A program made the position numbers and the translations under genes. 64,000 bases of DNA from Oscillospiraceae bacterium (GTDB taxonomy: Bacteria; Bacillota; Clostridia; Oscillospirales; SIG627), in the NCBI GenBank assembly GCA_034925865.1, contig JAYFRN010000003.1, positions 1 to 64,000 of the forward strand, read 5' to 3'. Under the pieces are notes generated by a model. The model did no database searches. It was not told where the DNA came from and was given only the letters and a program-made list of their open reading frames with translations. The stretch's first letter is position 1. Each line of letters starts with the position of its first letter. Below, piece after piece: positions 45,444 to 53,720 of the stretch.

Positions 45444-47651
45444 GTGAGAAAATTCCTTCTTATAGTTCGCATGTACATACAGGCTTTCACCAGAAGAAAA
45501 GTGTGGATGAGCTTTCTTTGCTTCGGAGTAATATTTACGCTGGGCTGTTATTTGTTAGTTTACGATCATGAATATCTACTTGCGTTACCCCAAACCTGTT
45601 ATGGTCAGATCATACTTACGCTGGTTTTCATGATGATGGGCATAGAACTGATAAGAGAACAGCGGCGGGAGCATCTGAATGATATTATGGCCGCTTATTC
45701 CAAAACATCCGGTCTTATTCCCTGGGCTCAGGTGCTTGCTATCGGTTTTATTGACCTTCTGATGATGCTTGTGATTATGGCGGGATGCTATATCCGCATG
45801 GTGAAGGATGGAGCCCCGGCTTTATGGATAGAACAGTCATTAGCCTATATCGCGTTACTGTATTTTCTCCCCTGCCTGATCTCAGGCGTTTGGGGGCTAT
45901 TAATTTCTCAATGGAATAAAGGCAAAAGCGTTTATCTGCCGGCTGTTCTTGTCTGGGTGCTTACCTCATCATTATTCAGTACATACCTCGTTGATTATAC
46001 CAGGTCAATAACGTATAACAGCGGCGGATTTTTCTTTAACGCGCTCAATATGGGCATGAATAACTTTCATATTTCCGATAATGTATCGACAGGTGCGCCG
46101 ATTGAGCTTCCCCGGTGGATTGTCCGCATTGGGATCGCAGTGCTATTGATCGCTCTTTTTCAATGCAATAATAACAGGTGCTTTGCTTCCACACGCAGAC
46201 AAAAGCGGAACGCGGGAATCATTACTGCCTCTGTCGCCGTTTGTGGAATTGCTATGATGACGTTTTTTTACTATAACTATTCAGTTTTCTTTACGCGTTT
46301 TGCCGATCCTATGGACAGGGATGATTATGTTTACGACAAAAATTATGAGTATATTCCGGGAGAATCGGTAAGCCTGGTTGATTACCCTTCGAAAAAAAAT
46401 ATTACTCTTGTAAAAACGGATATCGATCTCTCCTGCACTACTCAGGGAATAAAAGCCGAAGTCACTATAGAAGCCGTCATGGATGCGGATGCAGACGGTC
46501 AGGGCTTTATGTTATATTCCGATTTCAATGTCGATGATGTTAAGGTGGACGGGAAAACTGCCGAATTTGAAAGAAGTAACGATGTATTGATAGTGCGCTT
46601 TCCAAATGCAAAAAAAGCGGGTTATAAAGTCACTTTTGTATTCCGTTATCATGGATACAGCCTGCCGTGCTTTCCGGCAAATGAAACCACGGTGCAATTA
46701 AATCGTTCTTTCCCATGGATACCCTGGCCGGGGATAAAGACGGCAATTGAAAACAACAATTTCTATGAGCCATCCGAAAAATTCTTTATTGAGGACTGGC
46801 AATGTGGAGATGAAGTTCATTATACTCTGCGGTATAAGGGCCCGGGAAATTTATACACCAATTTGGAAAAGCAGGGAAATAATTTATATAAAGGCTCCTC
46901 AGATAACGGAATTTCGCTGTATTCCGGCATGGTTCACTATAATCACCGGGATGTAGATATATATGTACCTGCCGGTTTATACCAGGATGCCATTGACGCT
47001 GTCGACGGTTTACTGGATGCTTATGATCCTTTGCTGGAGCTGTGCGAAAGGATGGAAACTCCCATAAAACCAGTAAAGCCGCGTTCCATTGGAGTCGCAA
47101 AAATTACAACCCCTTTTATCAGTCATTTTACATCGCGCCAGGAGCTTTATACCCGAAATGACGAATGGGAATACCGGTTGTACGGCGACTCAATTGATAT
47201 TGCATATTATAGACGTGATTATGCGAATTCACTTGAAGCTTATCAAGCATCAAAAGAAGTAAGCGCAGAGTATGCTGTTTCTTACCTTACGAACCCCTGC
47301 GTAGGTTATCCCATCGATGTTTCATATCCGTCCACAAGTAATTTCGCTTCCTGGCTCAGCTTTTATTTACTTGCGCCTAAATTAGATGATTATAATTTCA
47401 AATCTAAATCTGATATGTTGATAAATTTTGGTTGCGGAAACGCCGATATGAAATATGTCGACAATAAGTTAGTAGTTGAAACCACGCTGACAAATGAAGA
47501 AGAAGGATGGATAAGCGGAATACTTGACAGAATGCGATCAAAAGAGAACTTTGACGAGACCTTTAAAGCTTTGTATCACCGTTTATTAAATAAAGAAGCA
47601 ATTACAGCATCCGATATCGTATCTGCACTATATCATCATCAAGGAGAGTGA
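45444..47651 (+). CDS. seven-TM ABC-2-type permease with large extracytoplasmic M1-like domain, copy 1
   Basis: A 735-residue protein starting at GTG with AGAGGAG 6 nt upstream. Hydrophobic segments are at about 21-40, 52-70, 96-116, 132-154, 163-184, 224-240 and 257-281. The rest (about 290-735) is soluble and, with seven helices, should be outside. Residues about 310-420 read like the N-terminal beta domain of M1 aminopeptidases ('ITLVKTDIDLS', 'VDDVKVDGKTAEF', 'VTFVFRYHGYSLPCFPAN'), but no HEXXH zinc motif follows, so a peptidase is unlikely. It probably pairs with the ABC ATPase encoded 4 kb downstream. After its stop an 8-bp relic of the ATPase start (ATGGATAT) remains. I do not recognise a named family. 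Confidence 0.8.
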   Translation: MRKFLLIVRMYIQAFTRRKVWMSFLCFGVIFTLGCYLLVYDHEYLLALPQTCYGQIILTLVFMMMGIELIREQRREHLNDIMAAYSKTSGLIPWAQVLAIGFIDLLMMLVIMAGCYIRMVKDGAPALWIEQSLAYIALLYFLPCLISGVWGLLISQWNKGKSVYLPAVLVWVLTSSLFSTYLVDYTRSITYNSGGFFFNALNMGMNNFHISDNVSTGAPIELPRWIVRIGIAVLLIALFQCNNNRCFASTRRQKRNAGIITASVAVCGIAMMTFFYYNYSVFFTRFADPMDRDDYVYDKNYEYIPGESVSLVDYPSKKNITLVKTDIDLSCTTQGIKAEVTIEAVMDADADGQGFMLYSDFNVDDVKVDGKTAEFERSNDVLIVRFPNAKKAGYKVTFVFRYHGYSLPCFPANETTVQLNRSFPWIPWPGIKTAIENNNFYEPSEKFFIEDWQCGDEVHYTLRYKGPGNLYTNLEKQGNNLYKGSSDNGISLYSGMVHYNHRDVDIYVPAGLYQDAIDAVDGLLDAYDPLLELCERMETPIKPVKPRSIGVAKITTPFISHFTSRQELYTRNDEWEYRLYGDSIDIAYYRRDYANSLEAYQASKEVSAEYAVSYLTNPCVGYPIDVSYPSTSNFASWLSFYLLAPKLDDYNFKSKSDMLINFGCGNADMKYVDNKLVVETTLTNEEEGWISGILDRMRSKENFDETFKALYHRLLNKEAITASDIVSALYHHQGE

Positions 47652-47660
47652 ATTATGGAT

Positions 47661-47892
47661 ATATACAGGAGCGTACAGTTCACGCCCTCCGGTCTCAACC
47701 ATAATAAACCATATGAAAAGATATGACATTTCAATTTCTTGTGTAATAATAAATCATAAATTTAATTAAATGTATTGACAAATTTTTAAATCGGCACTAT
47801 AATTAAGCAAAATATTACATTTACTATTCTAATGGTATTATTATGAAATTCTTTTGGATTCATCAAATTCGAAGCGTACGGTCGGATTTGTT
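47661..47892 (+). repeat. leader repeat, copy 2 of 3
   Basis: Nearly identical to copy 1 over 232 bp. It follows directly on an ATGGATAT relic of the ABC ATPase start codon region, marking the recombination junction of the duplication. Confidence 0.9.
47775..47803 (+). promoter_or_regulatory. consensus promoter of module copy 2
   Basis: TTGACA (47775-47780), 17-bp spacer, TATAAT (47798-47803). Confidence 0.85.
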
Positions 47893-47923
47893 TTGGATTA
47901 AAAAAATAAACAGGAGAAATATC

Positions 47924-48328
47924 ATGAAGAAAAAACTTAAGCTCAGGATTACCGTTTTCGCTACATGCATATTGTTGATGTTCCTGATGGTTACATCAGC
48001 TTTGGCAACAATTTATCAATCTACAGCACAAGTAAGTATTGGTTACGCTGCAAAAGCGGTAGGCTCAAAACAATCGCTAAGCACAGATCAACTAAGGGGC
48101 ATAGTAGTAAGTTATAGTACATCAACTGGAAGTGATCCTTTGTATGGAGCAATGTGTACAAGAGGTGACATTTGGATTCATACGAGAGATTCCGCTAATG
48201 TTTCCCCAGGATGTTCAGTTTATTTGCTTTGGGATAACCCAAACAGACTGACAGGAACCTTTTGGGCAGAAGCCACAGCTACTGGTGGCAACCATAATGG
48301 GTATTGCACTGCCTATCAAGATCGCTAA
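47924..48328 (+). CDS. small secreted protein A of the repeated module
   Basis: A 134-residue preprotein. The signal peptide has a basic start (MKKKLKLR), a hydrophobic core ending 'LLMFLMVTSALA', and a predicted cut after Ala 28, giving a mature protein of about 106 residues. The mature part carries 'VVSYSTSTGS', 'YGAM', 'TRDSA', 'VSPGC', 'GTFWAEA' and 'GNHNG' followed by 'CTAYQD', shared with protein B (49000-49404). The start is the ATG after AGGAGAAATATC; an in-frame ATG 27 codons earlier lies in the leader and is disrupted in copy 3. The family is not recognised. A bacteriocin-like or cell-surface role is inferred from context only. Confidence 0.8.
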   Translation: MKKKLKLRITVFATCILLMFLMVTSALATIYQSTAQVSIGYAAKAVGSKQSLSTDQLRGIVVSYSTSTGSDPLYGAMCTRGDIWIHTRDSANVSPGCSVYLLWDNPNRLTGTFWAEATATGGNHNGYCTAYQDR

Positions 48329-48353
48329 ATAATTTTCTTTAATCGGTTAAGCA

Positions 48354-48390
48354 CGCTCCGCGGCAGCGATTTTTCCGTTGCCACGGAACG
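48354..48390 (+). other. intercistronic stem-loop, module copy 2
   Basis: CGCTCCGCGGCAGCG pairs imperfectly with the CGTTGCCACGGAACG side, lying between the secreted-protein gene and the permease start. It has no T-run, unlike an intrinsic terminator. Confidence 0.65.
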
Positions 48391-48408
48391 TTTAGAGAGG
48401 AGACAAGC

Positions 48409-48732
48409 ATGAGCAAATTCCTTCTTTTAGTTCGCATGTACATACAGGCTTTCACCAGAAGAAAGGTATGGATGAGCCTTCTTTTCTTCGGAGTAATATT
48501 TACTCTTGGCTGTTATTTGTTAGTTTACGATCATGAATATCTTCTAGCTTTACCCCAAACCTGTTATGGTCAGATCATATTTACGCTGGTTTTCATGATG
48601 ATGGGCATAGAACTGATAAGAGAACAGCGGCGAGAACATCTGAATGATATTGTGGCTGCTTATTCCAAAAGATCCGGTCTTATCCCCTAGGCTCAGGTGC
48701 TTGCTATCGGTTTAAAGGAGAGTGAATTATGG
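48409..48732 (+). pseudogene. permease copy 2, nonsense mutation and 1.9-kb internal deletion
   Basis: The first 93 codons are nearly identical to the two intact permeases. The conserved Trp codon in 'SGLIPWAQV' is TAG here. After 'CAGGTGCTTGCTATCGGTTT' the sequence jumps to 'AAGGAGAGTGAATTATGG', the very end of the gene, so about 1.9 kb is deleted. The truncated product would hold only two membrane segments. Confidence 0.92.
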
Positions 48733-48734
48733 AT

Positions 48735-48965
48735 ATATACGGGGCGCACAATTCACGCCCTCCGGTCTCAACCATAATAAACCATAAGAAAAGATATGCC
48801 ATTTCAATTTCTTGTGTAAAAATAAATCATAATTTTAAATAAATGTATTGACAAATTTTTTAATCTGCATTATAATTAAGAAAAATATTACATTTACTAT
48901 TCTAATGGTAATATTGTGCAATTCTTTTGAATTCATCAAATTCGAAGCGTACGGTCGGATTTGTT
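48735..48965 (+). repeat. leader repeat, copy 3 of 3
   Basis: About 231 bp; slightly more diverged (ATATACGGGGCGCACAATTC), again preceded by the ATGGATAT relic. Confidence 0.9.
48848..48876 (+). promoter_or_regulatory. consensus promoter of module copy 3
   Basis: TTGACA (48848-48853), 17-bp spacer, TATAAT (48871-48876). Confidence 0.85.
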
Positions 48966-48999
48966 TTGGATTAAATATAAAATAAACAGGAGAAATATC

Positions 49000-49404
49000 A
49001 TGAAGAAAAAACTTAAGATCAGGATCACCGTTTTCGCTACATGCGCATTGTTAATGTTCCTGATGGTTACATCAGCTTTGGCATTAACAGTTGAATCGCC
49101 AGCTAGTGTTCGTATTGGTTCAACTTCAAAAGTAGTAGGACCTATCCAAACTCTAACCAAAGCTTCACTCACAGGTCATGTAGTAAGTTATAGTACATCA
49201 ACTGGAAGTCGTTCTATGTATGGCGCTATGGTTACTCGAGGTTCTGTATGGATTTATACAAGAGATTCCGCTTCTGTTTCCCCAGGATGTGCTGTTTATG
49301 ATTTAGCTTGGGATAATGGATCTTATACCGGAACTTTCTGGGCGGAAGCCATAGCCGAAAATGGCAATCATAATGGTGATTGTACTATTTATCAGGATCA
49401 TTAA
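49000..49404 (+). CDS. small secreted protein B of the repeated module
   Basis: A 134-residue preprotein. Its signal peptide differs from that of protein A at only two positions, while the mature region has diverged strongly, most of all in its first 40 residues. Conserved mature motifs are 'VVSYSTSTGS', 'MYGAM', 'TRDSASVSPGC', 'GTFWAEA', 'GNHNGDCT' and 'YQD'. Two cysteines (in 'PGC' and 'xCTxYQD') are shared and could form a disulfide; a third Cys of protein A is Val here. The ATG has AGGAGAAATATC upstream. This copy heads the only complete module: secreted protein, permease, ABC ATPase and small permease. Confidence 0.8.
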   Translation: MKKKLKIRITVFATCALLMFLMVTSALALTVESPASVRIGSTSKVVGPIQTLTKASLTGHVVSYSTSTGSRSMYGAMVTRGSVWIYTRDSASVSPGCAVYDLAWDNGSYTGTFWAEAIAENGNHNGDCTIYQDH

Positions 49405-49432
49405 TAATTCAAAGCTTTAAATCGGTTTAGCA

Positions 49433-49471
49433 CGTTCCGCGGCAGCGGTTTAGTTCCGTTGCCGCGGAACG
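49433..49471 (+). other. intercistronic stem-loop, module copy 3
   Basis: CGTTCCGCGGCA(G)CGG pairs with CCG(T)TGCCGCGGAACG around a short loop, ending 18 nt before the permease GTG. It is a strong GC-rich hairpin without T-run, so an RNA-processing or stability element is more likely than a full terminator. Confidence 0.7.
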
Positions 49472-49489
49472 TTCAGAGAGGAGACAAGC

Positions 49490-51700
49490 GTGAGAAAATT
49501 CCTTCTTATAGTTCGCATGTACATACAGGCTTTCACTAGAAGAAAGGTGTGGATGAGCTTTCTTTGCTTCGGAGTAATATTTACGCTGGGCTGTTATTTG
49601 TATGTTTACGATCATGAATATATTCTTGCTATGCTTGAGACCTGTTATGGTCAGATCATACTTACGCTGGTTTTCATGATGATGGGCATAGAACTGATAA
49701 GAGAACAGCGGCGGGAGCATCTGAATGATATTATGGCCGCTTATTCCAAAAGACCCGGTTTTATTCCCTGGGCTCAGGTGCTTGCTATCGGTTTTATTGA
49801 CCTTCTGATGACGCTTGTGATTATGGCGGTATGCTATATCCGCATGATACTAGATAACGCCCCGGCTTTGTGGATAGAACAGTCATTAGCCTATATTGCG
49901 TTACTGTATTTTCTGCCCTGCCTGATCTTAGGCATTTGGGGGCTATTAATTTCTCAATGGAATAAAGGCAAAAGCGTTTATCTGCCAGCTATTCTTGTCT
50001 GGGTGCTTACCTCTTCATTGTTCAGTACATACCTTGTCGATTATATCAGGTCAATAACCCAAAACAGCGGCGGGCTTTTCTTAAACGCGCTGAATATGGG
50101 CATGAATAACTTTCATATTTTCGATAATGTATCGACAGGTGCGCCGATCGAGCTTCCCCGGTGGATTGTCCGCATCGGGATCGCGGTGCTATTGATCGCT
50201 CTTTTTCAATGCAATAATAGCAGAAGCTTTGCTTCCACACGCAAACAAAAGCGGAACGCGGGAATCATGACTGCCTCTGTCGCCGTTTATGGCATCGCAA
50301 TGATGACATTTTTTTACCATAACTATTCCGTTTTCTTTACGCGGTTTGCCGATCCTATGGATAGAATTGCATATGTCTGGAGCAAACATGTCGATTATAT
50401 TCCTGGTAAATCGGTAAGTCTGGGCGATTTCCCTTCAGAAAAAAATATTACGCTTGTAAAAACGGATATCGATCTCTCCTGTACCACTCAGGGAATAAAA
50501 GCCGAAGTCATTATAGAAGCCGTCATGGATGCTGATGCAGATGGTCAGAGCTTTATGCTGTATTCCGATCTCAATGTCGATGATGTCCGGGTGGACGGGA
50601 AAACTACCGAATTTGAAAGAAGCAACGATGGGCTAATGGTTCACTTTCCCAATGCAAAAAAAGCGGGAGATAAGGTCACCTTTGTATTCCGTTATCATGG
50701 ATACAGCCTGCCGTGTTTTCCGGCTAATGAAACCACGGTGCAATTAAATCGTTCTTTCCCATGGATACCTTGGCCGGGGATAAAGACTGCAACTAAATAC
50801 GGCAATTATTATAAATACGACGAATCCGAAGAATTCTTTATAGAGGACTGGCAGCGCGGAGATAAAGTTCAATATACTCTGCGGTATAAGGGCCCGGGAA
50901 ATTCATACACTAACTTAGAGAAACAGGGAGATAATATATATATAGGATCCTCACACAACGGAATTTCGCTGTATTCCGGTATGGTTCACTATAATCACCG
51001 GGATGTAGATATATATTTACCTGCCGGTTTATACCAGGATGCCATTGACGCTGTCGACGGTTTACTGGACGCCTATGATCCTTTGCTGGAGCTGTGCGAA
51101 AGGATGGAAACTCTTATAAAACCGGTAAAGCCGCAGTTTATTACGGTCATGAAAATGCGTTGCCCTGGAATAAGTTCATTTGTATCTCCACAGGAGCTCT
51201 ATTCACGTGATGACGAATGGGAACTCCGATTAAAAAACGACTCAATTAATATTGCAGATTATATGCGTAATTATGCAGATTCCCTTGAAGCATATCAAGC
51301 ATCAAAAGAGATAAGAGTGAGGTTGGCTGTTTCTTACCTTATGAACCCCTGCGTAGGTTATCCCATAGATGTTTCGCATCCATCCACAAGTAATTTTGCT
51401 GCCTGGCTCAGCTTTTATATACTTGCGCCTGTATTGGATGACAGCGATTTTAAATATTATTCAGATATGCTGAGAGAGCAAAATTCCGGAAATGGCAGAG
51501 AAACCATCAACGGTGCGTTTGTGGATGAAATCCCGCTGACAAAGGAAGAAGAAGGATGGATAAGCGGAATACTTGACAGAATGCGATCAAAAGAGAACTT
51601 TGACGAGACCTTTAAGGCCTTGTATCACCGTTTATTAAATAAAGAAGCAATTACAGCATCCGATATCGTATCTGCACTATATCATCATCAAGGAGAGTGA
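49490..51700 (+). CDS. seven-TM ABC-2-type permease with large extracytoplasmic M1-like domain, copy 3
   Basis: A 736-residue paralog of the protein at 45444-47651, with the same GTG start, ribosome binding site and seven hydrophobic segments. The N-terminal 280 residues and the last 60 are almost identical between copies. Differences concentrate in the extracytoplasmic region, for example around 'YVWSKHVDYIPGKSVSLGD' and in residues about 540-680. No HEXXH motif is present. The ATPase gene starts 3 nt after its stop (GAGTGAATTATGG), so the two are tightly coupled. It is the likely transmembrane partner of that ATPase. Confidence 0.82.
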   Translation: MRKFLLIVRMYIQAFTRRKVWMSFLCFGVIFTLGCYLYVYDHEYILAMLETCYGQIILTLVFMMMGIELIREQRREHLNDIMAAYSKRPGFIPWAQVLAIGFIDLLMTLVIMAVCYIRMILDNAPALWIEQSLAYIALLYFLPCLILGIWGLLISQWNKGKSVYLPAILVWVLTSSLFSTYLVDYIRSITQNSGGLFLNALNMGMNNFHIFDNVSTGAPIELPRWIVRIGIAVLLIALFQCNNSRSFASTRKQKRNAGIMTASVAVYGIAMMTFFYHNYSVFFTRFADPMDRIAYVWSKHVDYIPGKSVSLGDFPSEKNITLVKTDIDLSCTTQGIKAEVIIEAVMDADADGQSFMLYSDLNVDDVRVDGKTTEFERSNDGLMVHFPNAKKAGDKVTFVFRYHGYSLPCFPANETTVQLNRSFPWIPWPGIKTATKYGNYYKYDESEEFFIEDWQRGDKVQYTLRYKGPGNSYTNLEKQGDNIYIGSSHNGISLYSGMVHYNHRDVDIYLPAGLYQDAIDAVDGLLDAYDPLLELCERMETLIKPVKPQFITVMKMRCPGISSFVSPQELYSRDDEWELRLKNDSINIADYMRNYADSLEAYQASKEIRVRLAVSYLMNPCVGYPIDVSHPSTSNFAAWLSFYILAPVLDDSDFKYYSDMLREQNSGNGRETINGAFVDEIPLTKEEEGWISGILDRMRSKENFDETFKALYHRLLNKEAITASDIVSALYHHQGE

Positions 51701-51703
51701 ATT

Positions 51704-52573
51704 ATGGATATTATAATAAAAAATTTATCTAAGTCCTACGGAAGAGTGTGTGCGCTTTCCGACGTTAATCTGTCGATAACTCCCGGCATTCACGGGTTAT
51801 TAGGCCCAAACGGAGCAGGCAAAACAACCTTGATGCGCATTCTGGCAACAATACTTGCTTATGACGAGGGAGAAATCAAATGGGGAGATGCTTTCACCTG
51901 GAAGCATCCAATGGCTATCAAGGGCAAGGTAGGATATCTGCCCCAGCAATTCGGTATGTATAGATATTTAAGAGTTGAGGAAGCCCTCCGGAACGTGGCA
52001 TTGCTAAAAAATATACCGAAAGCACAGGAAAAAGAACACGTTGAACGGGCGATGGAACGAACCAATTTAACTGAATATGCCAAACGCAAGGTCGGTCAGC
52101 TTTCCGGGGGTATGCTGCGGCGTTTAGGCATAGCTCAGGCCATTCTCGGTGAACCATCTTTATTAATTATGGATGAACCGTCCGTGGGATTAGACCCGAA
52201 GGAGCGAATTAATTTCCGGAAATTAATCAGGGAATATGATAACGGCGAACGGGTAATACTCATTTCCAGCCATATTGTGACAGATGTTGAGAGCTTATGT
52301 GAAAAGGTATCCATTATGAACCTGGGCAAGGTGCTTGTAAGCGGCAGTATGCCGGAAATTCAGGCAAAAGCCGGTCATCACGTAAAAGAAGAAATTATGA
52401 GCGAAGAAGCAATGAAAGAGTTGGAGAATACGCATACGGTAATCAATTTCACCCCTGTTGATTCCGGATACCGCGTACGATATTTGACGGACGACGATAC
52501 GCAGGAGAACGCAATAAACTCCACCCTTGAAGACAGCTATACATACATCATTCAAAGGAACCAAACGTTATGA
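51704..52573 (+). CDS. ABC transporter ATP-binding protein
   Basis: A 289-residue ATPase with Walker A 'GPNGAGKTT' (34-42), Q loop 'LPQQFG' (83-88), signature 'LSGGMLRRLGIAQA' (137-150), Walker B 'LLIMDEPSVGLDP' (157-169) and the switch His in 'LISSHIVTDVES'. The C-terminal 70 residues form the small extra domain usual in ABC-2-type drug/bacteriocin/antigen exporters. The gene starts AAGGAGAGTGAATT-ATG, overlapping the permease end region, and its stop overlaps the next gene (ATGA). It is the only ATPase for the two intact permeases upstream. Confidence 0.95.
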   Translation: MDIIIKNLSKSYGRVCALSDVNLSITPGIHGLLGPNGAGKTTLMRILATILAYDEGEIKWGDAFTWKHPMAIKGKVGYLPQQFGMYRYLRVEEALRNVALLKNIPKAQEKEHVERAMERTNLTEYAKRKVGQLSGGMLRRLGIAQAILGEPSLLIMDEPSVGLDPKERINFRKLIREYDNGERVILISSHIVTDVESLCEKVSIMNLGKVLVSGSMPEIQAKAGHHVKEEIMSEEAMKELENTHTVINFTPVDSGYRVRYLTDDDTQENAINSTLEDSYTYIIQRNQTL

Positions 52574-53205
52574 GGCGGATTTACAGAGAAACAGCCTATG
52601 ACCTCAAAGAACCAGGTGTTCATATATGGATAATACCTCTGACAGCGTTGGCGTTTATCGTATTGACATATTTTTTGCAAAAAAATATGAACATTGATGT
52701 ACTGACGCTTTCGCTGCTCGAAGTTCTTATTCCATCCCTGGGAGGTTACGGAACAATAATGCTTATGCAAGGCTTATTGGATACGGAAGGCGGAGAATTG
52801 GGTTTCGCATATCCAAGATCATATCTTTACTGGGGATTAATACGGCAATTTCGATTTTTCATTTTACATTCTATTTTGACAGCCGCCGTGTGTGAAGCCT
52901 TGGCATTGATATTACATGTCGATTTTCTGTCGCTCTTTTACCTCACCGTGATTCAAAGCTTTGCGGTGATGGCAGTGTCTTTTTTAGGCGTTATCGCGGG
53001 AAAGAAAGTCAGCATCGGTTTAATTGTATTAATTGCTTTTATCGGAATTCAGCTTACGCTTGGTCGCGAATATAATATCTTTAATCGGATTTATATTATA
53101 AACGGAGCAATTCCTTCACATGAACAGCTTAATTCCGTTTTATATAATTCCCTCTTTATCGGCGTTTTCGGATGGGGAATCGGTCAGGTTTGGCTGCGTC
53201 CATAA
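52570..53205 (+). CDS. small ABC-2-type membrane protein
   Basis: A 211-residue protein with about six hydrophobic segments ('WIIPLTALAFIVLTYFL', 'LLEVLIPSLGGYGTIMLM', 'FFILHSILTAAVCEALALIL', 'FYLTVIQSFAVMAVSFLGVIAG', 'IGLIVLIAFIGIQLTL', 'SLFIGVFGWGIGQVWL'). Start overlaps the ATPase stop by 4 nt. It is probably the second membrane subunit of the transporter. An intrinsic terminator closes the operon 17 nt later. Confidence 0.8.
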   Translation: MRRIYRETAYDLKEPGVHIWIIPLTALAFIVLTYFLQKNMNIDVLTLSLLEVLIPSLGGYGTIMLMQGLLDTEGGELGFAYPRSYLYWGLIRQFRFFILHSILTAAVCEALALILHVDFLSLFYLTVIQSFAVMAVSFLGVIAGKKVSIGLIVLIAFIGIQLTLGREYNIFNRIYIINGAIPSHEQLNSVLYNSLFIGVFGWGIGQVWLRP

Positions 53206-53222
53206 AATTATCATTCAAAAGT

Positions 53223-53254
53223 AAAAAGCTCCGTCAGACGACGGAGCTTTTTTT
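53223..53254 (+). terminator. rho-independent terminator of the ABC operon
   Basis: AAAAAGCTCCGTC pairs with GACGGAGCTTTTT around AGAC-type loop bases, with T7 at the end. A short 'ATAATTGCCGTTTAATAATA' trace of the dispersed element follows at about 53263-53283. Confidence 0.92.
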
Positions 53255-53328
53255 ATTATGCATATAATTGCCGTTTAATAATACCATTAGACGACACATA
53301 TAAAAAATGAATTTCTTTCATTTCTATA

Positions 53329-53357
53329 TTGACAAACATAAGCTGCTTTGATATAAT
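53329..53357 (+). promoter_or_regulatory. promoter of tRNA-Ala
   Basis: TTGACA (53329-53334), 17-bp spacer, TATAAT (53352-53357), 10 nt before the tRNA 5' end. Confidence 0.85.
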
Positions 53358-53367
53358 TTACGCATTC

Positions 53368-53440
<73 letters not shown>

Positions 53441-53445
53441 CCAAA

Positions 53446-53480
53446 GGCCATGAAACTGTAATAGTTTCATGGCCTTTTTT
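53446..53480 (+). terminator. rho-independent terminator after tRNA-Ala
   Basis: GGCCATGAAACT pairs with AGTTTCATGGCC around GTAAT, followed by T6. Confidence 0.93.
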
Positions 53481-53485
53481 GCTGG

Positions 53486-53710
53486 TCATTTCATCGCGTT
53501 CCTTTGTCTATATTCCAAAATGTCTCCGGGCTGGCAGTCCAGCGCAGCGCACAGCTTCGACAAGGTTGAAATCTTCAGCGCCTTTGCTTTTCCGTTTTTC
53601 AGGATGGAAATATTAGTGATGGTGATGCCAACTCGTTCCGCCAACTCTGTGACGCTCATTTTGCGTTTGGCAAGCATAACGTCGATATTAAATATTATCT
53701 CATCTTCCAT
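53486..53710 (-). CDS. Xre-type helix-turn-helix regulator (YozG-like)
   Basis: A 74-residue protein that is one Cro/CI-type domain: 'FNIDVMLAKRKMSVTELAERVGITITNISILKNGKAKALKISTLSKLC' in pieces matching the five-helix fold, then 'ALDCQPGDILEY'. The family is typically encoded next to a DUF2975 membrane protein, as here (10 nt gap). The pair resembles small regulator/membrane-protein couples of unknown signal. It lies downstream of the DUF2975 gene under a shared promoter. Confidence 0.9.
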   Translation of the reverse strand: MEDEIIFNIDVMLAKRKMSVTELAERVGITITNISILKNGKAKALKISTLSKLCAALDCQPGDILEYRQRNAMK

Positions 53711-53720
53711 GTAGTTCTCC

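Noticed and set aside
45444..47651. Active M1 aminopeptidase fused to a permease
   Set aside because: No HEXXH zinc motif or downstream Glu ligand is present; only the N-terminal beta-domain look-alike remains.
47843..47923. In-frame upstream extension of secreted protein A from an ATG in the leader
   Set aside because: It has no ribosome binding site, and the same leader in copy 3 has GTG plus an early TGA, so it is not conserved as coding.
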